From Dehalococcoidia bacterium (GTDB lineage: Bacteria > Chloroflexota > Dehalococcoidia > GIF9 > AB-539-J10), in the NCBI GenBank assembly GCA_030603265.1, contig JAUVYD010000118.1, positions 1-5,438 on the forward strand: 5,438 bases of DNA, read 5' to 3'. Made by a program: the position numbers and the translations under genes. The number at the start of each line of letters is the position of its first letter. Within the stretch, counting starts at the first letter, position 1. Of the stretch, positions 1 to 3,180 are shown one piece after another. The notes under the pieces are model-generated. The model did not search any database. It saw only the letters and a program-made list of their open reading frames with translations, and was not told where the DNA came from.

Positions 1-1367
1 GGGTTCTGGCCGTGTGCACAGATGCGCAGGAAGAGCTGTACGTGACCCTGCGCCTGCATGGGCCCGCCCATAACCCCGAAGCTCATCACGGGGCGCCCCT
101 GCGAGCTAACGAATCCGGGACACAATGTATGAAACGGTCGCTTGCCTCCACCCACGATGTTCGGGTGCCCCTCTTGGAGGCTGAAACACGCCGCGCGGGA
201 ATGCAGACTTACTCCCGTGTCAGGAATGACGATACCCGAGCCGAAGTCGAAGTAGTTCGACTGTATCATCGAGACCATCATTCCCCGTTCATCCGCGGCT
301 GTGAGGTACACGGTATCCGGCTCGGCACTACGCCCACCGTGCTCTCCACGCTGAACCACAGCATCATTCACCACGGCCGCCAGCTCCCGCAACCTCTCTT
401 CATCGAGCAGGCGCTGCGGCTCGATTTCCATGTGCGCAGGATCGGCGACGTGGGCCAGCACCTCCTTCAGCGCGAGGTCCATCGCGCCAAGCTGCATATG
501 CAGGGCCACCGCGGAATCCGCACCCTCCATCCCTATCCCGGTGAAGCGCAGTATCCCAAGAGCAATAAGAGCGGCAATACCCTGGCTGTTCGGAGGAATC
601 TCGTGCAACGTGTTGCCGTCATACGTGAGAGACACGGGTTCAACCCAGTCGGGACTATGCCCGGCCAGATCGTCCTCTGTCAGCAGCCCTCCAGTCTTCG
701 CAGCCCAGTCTGCAATGAGCCGGGCGAGACGCCCCCTGTACATGGACTCTCCGTAGGACTCTGCGATGTCCAGAAGGCTCTCTCCGGCCTGGGGACACCT
801 GAACCACTCGCCTGTGCGAGGAGCAAGGCCCTGCGGCAGGAAAGTCCTGACGAACGAGTCAAACTCACGATACTTCTCGGCTGCCTCCGACCATGTCTTC
901 GCTACCAGCGGAGAAACGGGGAAGCCGCGTTGCGCATATTCGACGGCAGGGCCGAAGAGGTCACGAAACGGGAGCACACCGAACTCACGCGAAAGAGCCA
1001 CCCATCCCGAGACCGCACCGGGGACTGTGACGCTGTCCCATCCAATCGCCGGCATCTCTGAGAGGCCAACAAACCGCTCGCGGCTCCATCGCAGGGGGGC
1101 ACGACCGGACGCATTCAGTCCATGCAACTTGTTGCCATCCCAGACAAGGGCAAAGGCGTCAGCCCCGATACCATTCATGGTCGGCTCAACCACCGTCAGC
1201 GCGATGGCAGCTGCAACGGCGGCATCGACGGCGTTGCCTCCTTTCAACAGCATCCGCATGCCCGCCTGGGCAGCCAGAGGCTGTGACGTTGCCACCACGT
1301 TGGCGCCCAGCATTGGCTTTCTGGGCGACGTATAGGGCAGACTCCAGTCAAGGTCACTTGCTCTCAT
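1..1367 (-). CDS. ggt: Gamma-glutamyltransferase family protein (YwrD-like glutathione hydrolase proenzyme), C-terminus cut off by window edge
   Basis: This is an N-terminal nucleophile hydrolase that cleaves, and may transfer, gamma-glutamyl groups from glutathione or related amides. The frame is open for 455 codons and runs off the left edge. The N-terminus has the family's substrate-site region (GGNAVDAAVAAA, residues 43-54; NASGRAP, 85-91, where Arg89 probably binds the glutamyl carboxylate). The presumed autocleavage site is Asp351-Thr352, in DTVYLT. Thr352 would become the N-terminal nucleophile of the small subunit. Beyond it lie SMIQSNYFDFGSG (366-378), GKRPFHT (408-414) and FGVMGGPMQAQGHVQ (430-444). 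The DTVY and MGGPMQAQGH forms, rather than the E. coli TTH form, point to the YwrD-like branch. Members of that branch are about 525 residues, so roughly 70 C-terminal residues are missing here. The N-terminus (MRASDLDWSLPYTSPRKP) has no signal peptide, so a cytoplasmic enzyme is likely. The start is set by a strong ribosome binding site. The natural substrate is unknown. The family call is firm. Confidence 0.93.
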   Translation of the reverse strand, partial: MRASDLDWSLPYTSPRKPMLGANVVATSQPLAAQAGMRMLLKGGNAVDAAVAAAIALTVVEPTMNGIGADAFALVWDGNKLHGLNASGRAPLRWSRERFVGLSEMPAIGWDSVTVPGAVSGWVALSREFGVLPFRDLFGPAVEYAQRGFPVSPLVAKTWSEAAEKYREFDSFVRTFLPQGLAPRTGEWFRCPQAGESLLDIAESYGESMYRGRLARLIADWAAKTGGLLTEDDLAGHSPDWVEPVSLTYDGNTLHEIPPNSQGIAALIALGILRFTGIGMEGADSAVALHMQLGAMDLALKEVLAHVADPAHMEIEPQRLLDEERLRELAAVVNDAVVQRGEHGGRSAEPDTVYLTAADERGMMVSMIQSNYFDFGSGIVIPDTGVSLHSRAACFSLQEGHPNIVGGGKRPFHTLCPGFVSSQGRPVMSFGVMGGPMQAQGHVQLFLRICAHGQN

Positions 1368-1375
1368 ACCACGAA

Positions 1376-1380
1376 CCTCC
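1376..1380 (-). promoter_or_regulatory. Ribosome binding site of the gamma-glutamyltransferase gene
   Basis: On the minus strand GGAGG lies eight bases before the ATG at 1367, which is ideal spacing. It decides the start of the transferase. It is the only clear Shine-Dalgarno sequence before any of the three genes. Confidence 0.8.
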
Positions 1381-1407
1381 ACTCGAACGATGTGACGAAG
1401 CCGAGCG

Positions 1408-1416
1408 AGTATAGCA
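1408..1416 (-). promoter_or_regulatory. Extended -10 promoter element for the gamma-glutamyltransferase gene
   Basis: The minus strand reads TGCTATACT, which matches the extended -10 form TGnTATAAT with one mismatch. No good -35 hexamer sits 16-18 bases upstream, which is common for extended -10 promoters. Transcription would start near 1401 and give a leader of about 33 bases containing the GGAGG site. The assignment rests on sequence match and position only. Confidence 0.5.
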
Positions 1417-1495
1417 GATGGCTGTCCGTCTCCTGCTCACTGTGACATCGATGAATCGACAAACAAAGCAGGGTCATGTAACGTGTCCCGACACG

Positions 1496-2209
1496 ATGAA
1501 AGAGACTACTCCCTCCCGCGCAGAGACGCACGTTCTGAGCGACATACCTTTCGAACTGACAGTCGACCTCGTGATACGCCTGCTGAAGGTGCGCAAGGTT
1601 CCTTCGTCTCTGCAGCGGCTCGTGGAAGAACTGGTCGCGCGCTCGCTCGAAGTCGCCAGACCGAAGGCGATGTTCCGGGTCGCGTATGTGGATGAGAAGA
1701 CCGAGGATGGCGTTGTCATCGACGGGCATGCCTTTCAAAGCAGCGTGCTCCGCCAGAATCTTGACGGTGTTGAACGCGTTTTCCCGTTCGTCGCAACGTG
1801 CGGCATCGAGGCCGATGGCGTCGAGAATCCCACCGGCGACCTCATGACAACAGTCTGCCTGGACACTATCAGGATGCACCTGCTGGTCACTGCACGACGC
1901 CACATTGAGCAGCAAATCAAGAAGACGTACGCGCTCGACCAGCTATCGAGGATGGCGCCGGGTTCACTGCCGGATTGGCCTGTCCAGGAACAGGGCACGC
2001 TGTTCCGGCTGCTCGGCGAGGTGGAGCAATCCGTGGGAGTCCGGCTCACCGACAAGTACCTGATGCTGCCGCTCAAGTCCGTATCGGGGATATTTTTCCC
2101 GACCGAGGTGCGCTTCGAGAGCTGCCAACTGTGTCCCAGAGCCAGCTGTATCGGGCGCAGGGCCCCGTACGACCCCGAACTCGCTGCCCGGTACGGCGTC
2201 CAGGCATAG
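1496..2209 (+). CDS. Stand-alone cobalamin-dependent methionine synthase activation (reactivation) domain protein
   Basis: The protein is 237 residues and resembles the C-terminal activation domain of MetH, which binds AdoMet and re-methylates oxidised cob(II)alamin. Numbered from this start, three blocks match. PGSLPDWPVQEQ (155-166) corresponds to the PGYPACPDH region of MetH. LTDKYLMLPLKSVSG (184-198) corresponds to its LTESxAMxPxxSVSG region. Near the C-terminus, Cys210, Cys213 and Cys218 in SCQLCPRASCIGRRAPYD form a cluster that MetH lacks and that could hold a metal or Fe-S centre. LDTIRMHLLVTARRHIEQQ is probably a helix packing in the fold. No corrinoid-binding or methyltransferase domain is present, so it should act in trans on a partner encoded elsewhere. 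Start choice: the frame also has ATGs at 1418 and 1451, and none has a good ribosome site. The ATG at 1496 puts about 12 residues before the conserved HVLSDIPFEL block, whereas the 26 residues added from 1418 look unconserved. The gene starts divergently from the transferase. The family is fairly sure; the partner is unknown. Confidence 0.78.
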   Translation: MKETTPSRAETHVLSDIPFELTVDLVIRLLKVRKVPSSLQRLVEELVARSLEVARPKAMFRVAYVDEKTEDGVVIDGHAFQSSVLRQNLDGVERVFPFVATCGIEADGVENPTGDLMTTVCLDTIRMHLLVTARRHIEQQIKKTYALDQLSRMAPGSLPDWPVQEQGTLFRLLGEVEQSVGVRLTDKYLMLPLKSVSGIFFPTEVRFESCQLCPRASCIGRRAPYDPELAARYGVQA

Positions 2210-2401
2210 GACTCGCTGTGGACAATCGAAATCGTGTCTTCTGTTGCCCGCACTCGAGGCACAACCGGGCTGGAGCCCCGCCACTGCCATACGTGCGTCA
2301 CTGTTGATGCCCAGCGAACATGTCCTCATGGGAGGTCAGCGCTCCTGTCACCTGCGCCCGGTAGCGGCACGTGGACCGTGGCTGCCCTCGATGGCATGGC
2401 C

Positions 2402-2420
2402 GTGGTTCGTGACGTAGGGG
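2402..2420 (+). repeat. 19-bp direct repeat, copy 1 (flank and foot of REP 1)
   Basis: The sequence GTGGTTCGTGACGTAGGGG recurs 56 bases downstream with one change (C to T at the twelfth base). It runs from the upstream flank through the GTAG foot into the stem base, so the two REP units share flank as well as hairpin foot. Confidence 0.85.
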
Positions 2421-2439
2421 CGGACCTCCGTGTCCGCCC
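2414..2439 (+). repeat. REP-like hairpin 1 (plus orientation)
   Basis: A GTAG foot (2414-2417) is followed at once by GGGCGGAC, a six-base loop CTCCGT and GTCCGCCC: a perfect 8-bp stem. The whole unit is an inverted copy, with one mismatch, of hairpin 6 at 2835-2860. GTAG next to the hairpin is the hallmark of REP sequences served by RAYT transposases. Confidence 0.8.
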
Positions 2440-2457
2440 GTGGTGGAGTGTGGGGTG

Positions 2458-2476
2458 GTGGTTCGTGATGTAGGGG
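2458..2476 (+). repeat. 19-bp direct repeat, copy 2 (flank and foot of REP 2)
   Basis: This is the second copy of the repeat at 2402-2420 (GTGGTTCGTGATGTAGGGG), with a single C-to-T difference. It leads into a hairpin whose body differs from hairpin 1. Confidence 0.85.
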
Positions 2477-2494
2477 CCATGGCATGCCTGGCCC
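2470..2494 (+). repeat. REP-like hairpin 2 (plus orientation)
   Basis: A GTAG foot (2470-2473) is followed by arm GGGCCA (2474-2479), one unpaired T, the self-complementary core GGCATGCC (2481-2488) and arm TGGCCC (2489-2494). The core is the same as in hairpin 3, but the arms differ and still pair. Confidence 0.72.
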
Positions 2495-2557
2495 GCCGCT
2501 CTGTCGCCACACAACGCCGCAAAGGCCAACACAGCCTTGAACGACACACTACCCTAC

Positions 2558-2581
2558 GGGCGCGGCATGCCGCGCCCCTAC
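2558..2581 (-). repeat. REP-like hairpin 3 (minus orientation), perfect palindrome
   Basis: GGGCGCGGCATGCCGCGCCC is a perfect 20-bp palindrome (2558-2577). CTAC at 2578-2581 is the GTAG foot read on the minus strand. The core GGCATGCC is shared with hairpin 2 and the arm GGGCGC with hairpin 5. Confidence 0.8.
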
Positions 2582-2619
2582 AGGAATGGGACAAATTCCC
2601 CCATGCCAACCGTCCACCC
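2578..2619 (-). repeat. 42-bp foot-and-tail repeat, copy 1 (attached to hairpin 3)
   Basis: The 42 bases beginning with the CTAC foot and ending in CCGTCCACCC match 2857-2898 except for T versus C at 2587. Inside is a small inverted repeat, GGGA-CAAAT-TCCC. This long flank marks hairpins 3 and 6 as one subtype although their hairpin bodies differ. Confidence 0.9.
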
Positions 2620-2646
2620 GCGAAGTCGGTGCTGGATGCTCCGGAT

Positions 2647-2670
2647 GTAGGGGTCGTTCGGGAACGACCC
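2647..2670 (+). repeat. REP-like hairpin 4 (plus orientation)
   Basis: A GTAG foot (2647-2650) is followed by GGGTCGTTC, GG and GAACGACCC, a perfect 9-bp stem. Its core TTCGGGAA is the same as that of hairpin 5 read on the minus strand, but the three middle base pairs are TCG/CGA here and CGC/GCG there. Confidence 0.8.
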
Positions 2671-2781
2671 GGCGCTGGCACACGGCCACGGCGACAGCCC
2701 AAGACCAGAGAGCGATTCCGTACGGCACTTCCGGTTCTCACTGACGGCGTTGACGCCAACCCTGTCCGGCACACAATCACC

Positions 2782-2805
2782 GGGCGCTTCCCGAAGCGCC
2801 CCTAC
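2782..2805 (-). repeat. REP-like hairpin 5 (minus orientation)
   Basis: GGGCGCTTC, CC and GAAGCGCCC form a perfect 9-bp stem (2782-2801), followed by CTAC (2802-2805), which is GTAG on the minus strand. Arm and core combine modules seen separately in hairpins 3 and 4. Its flank does not match the 42-bp tail. Confidence 0.8.
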
Positions 2806-2834
2806 ACGGAAGCACAACAGCTCGTCCCCTGCAC

Positions 2835-2860
2835 GGGCGGACACAGAGGTCCGCCCCTAC
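2835..2860 (-). repeat. REP-like hairpin 6 (minus orientation)
   Basis: GGGCGGAC, loop ACAGAG and GTCCGCCC form a perfect 8-bp stem, with the CTAC foot at 2857-2860. The hairpin body (2835-2856) is identical to that of hairpin 7, and the unit is an inverted copy of hairpin 1 with one loop change. Confidence 0.83.
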
Positions 2861-2898
2861 AGGAACGGGACAAATTCCCCCATGCCAACCGTCCACCC
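2857..2898 (-). repeat. 42-bp foot-and-tail repeat, copy 2 (attached to hairpin 6)
   Basis: This is the second copy of the repeat at 2578-2619, 41 of 42 bases identical and 279 bases downstream. It is followed by a C-rich junction leading straight into hairpin 7. Confidence 0.9.
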
Positions 2899-2905
2899 AC
2901 CCCCC

Positions 2906-2931
2906 GGGCGGACACAGAGGTCCGCCCCTGC
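2906..2931 (-). repeat. REP-like hairpin 7 (minus orientation, variant foot)
   Basis: The 22-base hairpin body matches hairpin 6 exactly (8-bp stem, loop ACAGAG). The foot reads CTGC (2928-2931), so GCAG replaces GTAG on the minus strand. Its flank up to about 2955 is a diverged version of the 42-bp tail, so this is probably an older or decaying copy. Confidence 0.75.
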
Positions 2932-3023
2932 GGGAAACGGGGCAATTCCACCCTGCTAACAGACCATCCATCTTACGGCCTCGTGGTCACCATCTCCTGC
3001 CTGCGGACATTTTCCCTGAACAG

Positions 3024-3035
3024 CTAGGGGCGGAC
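3024..3035 (+). repeat. Half REP remnant 8 (plus orientation)
   Basis: CTAG followed by GGGCGGAC matches the foot and left arm of hairpin 1, but no GTCCGCCC follows, so the right arm is missing. It is the last recognisable piece of the array, about 145 bases before mutS2. At 12 bases, chance resemblance is possible. Confidence 0.45.
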
Positions 3036-3070
3036 AGAATCGTAGAACATCTAACACCGTACGTGCGCCA

Positions 3071-3128
3071 CTTGACGAGTCGCCCTCTCAATGTCAGCAT
3101 TGAACGTTGCAGAGGCGAGTTGACCAAG
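3071..3128 (+). other. Imperfect inverted repeat in the mutS2 leader
   Basis: Stem pieces pair in order: CTTG (3071-3074) with CAAG (3125-3128), TCGCC (3080-3084) with GGCGA (3114-3118), and TCT (3086-3088) with AGA (3111-3113). Inside lies an alternative perfect 6-bp hairpin, TCAATG-TCAG-CATTGA (3088-3103). It may be a leader structure, an operator-like site or a decayed repeat, and it does not share the REP foot. No T-tract follows, so it is not a standard terminator. Confidence 0.35.
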
Positions 3129-3134
3129 AGGCTG

Positions 3135-3163
3135 TTGTCTCCGGAACCCGCCGCTGCCATAGC
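3135..3163 (+). promoter_or_regulatory. Weak promoter candidate for mutS2
   Basis: TTGTCT (3135-3140; four of six -35 bases) is separated by 17 bases from CATAGC (3158-3163; three of six -10 bases). Transcription would begin near 3170 and leave about ten leader bases. That would fit the lack of a Shine-Dalgarno sequence before the mutS2 ATG. The match is poor. Confidence 0.2.
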
Positions 3164-3180
3164 ACCCTCGTCTAGCACCG

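Larger units (their letters stand above)
2210..3180. other. Gene-free intergenic region of 971 bases filled with REP-like hairpins
   Basis: No frame here looks like a conserved protein. Positions 2210-2401 hold nothing recognised apart from a short GGGCT-GG-AGCCC hairpin at 2267-2278 without a T-tract. Positions 2402-3035 hold eight hairpin repeats and their flanks. Positions 3036-3180 hold an imperfect inverted repeat and a weak promoter candidate before mutS2. The genes on both sides point the same way, so the region is both the 3' flank of the activation gene and the leader of mutS2. The non-repeat stretches between hairpins (about 2495-2554 and 2671-2780) were read for coding or RNA signals and gave nothing. 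Confidence 0.7.

Noticed and set aside
12..1061. Long plus-strand open frame of 349 codons
   Set aside because: It is antisense to the gamma-glutamyltransferase, whose minus-strand frame carries clear family motifs throughout. The plus-strand translation is rich in Arg, His and Pro without any recognisable domain.
1364..1915. Minus-strand open frame of 183 codons opposite the activation gene
   Set aside because: It is a shadow of the conserved plus-strand protein, overlaps the start of the transferase gene and shows no family resemblance.
2267..2278. GGGCT-GG-AGCCC hairpin as terminator of the activation gene
   Set aside because: The stem is only 5 bp, the loop is two bases and no T-tract follows on either strand, so it does not meet the form of a rho-independent terminator.
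2746..2757. Small palindrome GGCGT-TG-ACGCC
   Set aside because: It is a 5-bp stem with no GTAG foot or GGG/CCC base. Such short palindromes are expected by chance in GC-rich sequence.
2298..2780. Minus-strand open frame of 160 codons in the repeat region
   Set aside because: It runs through REP hairpins 1-4, is mostly Arg, Gly, Pro and Thr, and has no domain or ribosome site.
2414..2931. CRISPR array
   Set aside because: Repeats are palindromic, of several sequence types, in both orientations and unevenly spaced, without uniform spacers or cas genes.
2402..3035. Insertion sequence or intact mobile gene
   Set aside because: No transposase frame, no outer inverted ends and no target duplication are visible. 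REP elements moved in trans explain the pattern better.
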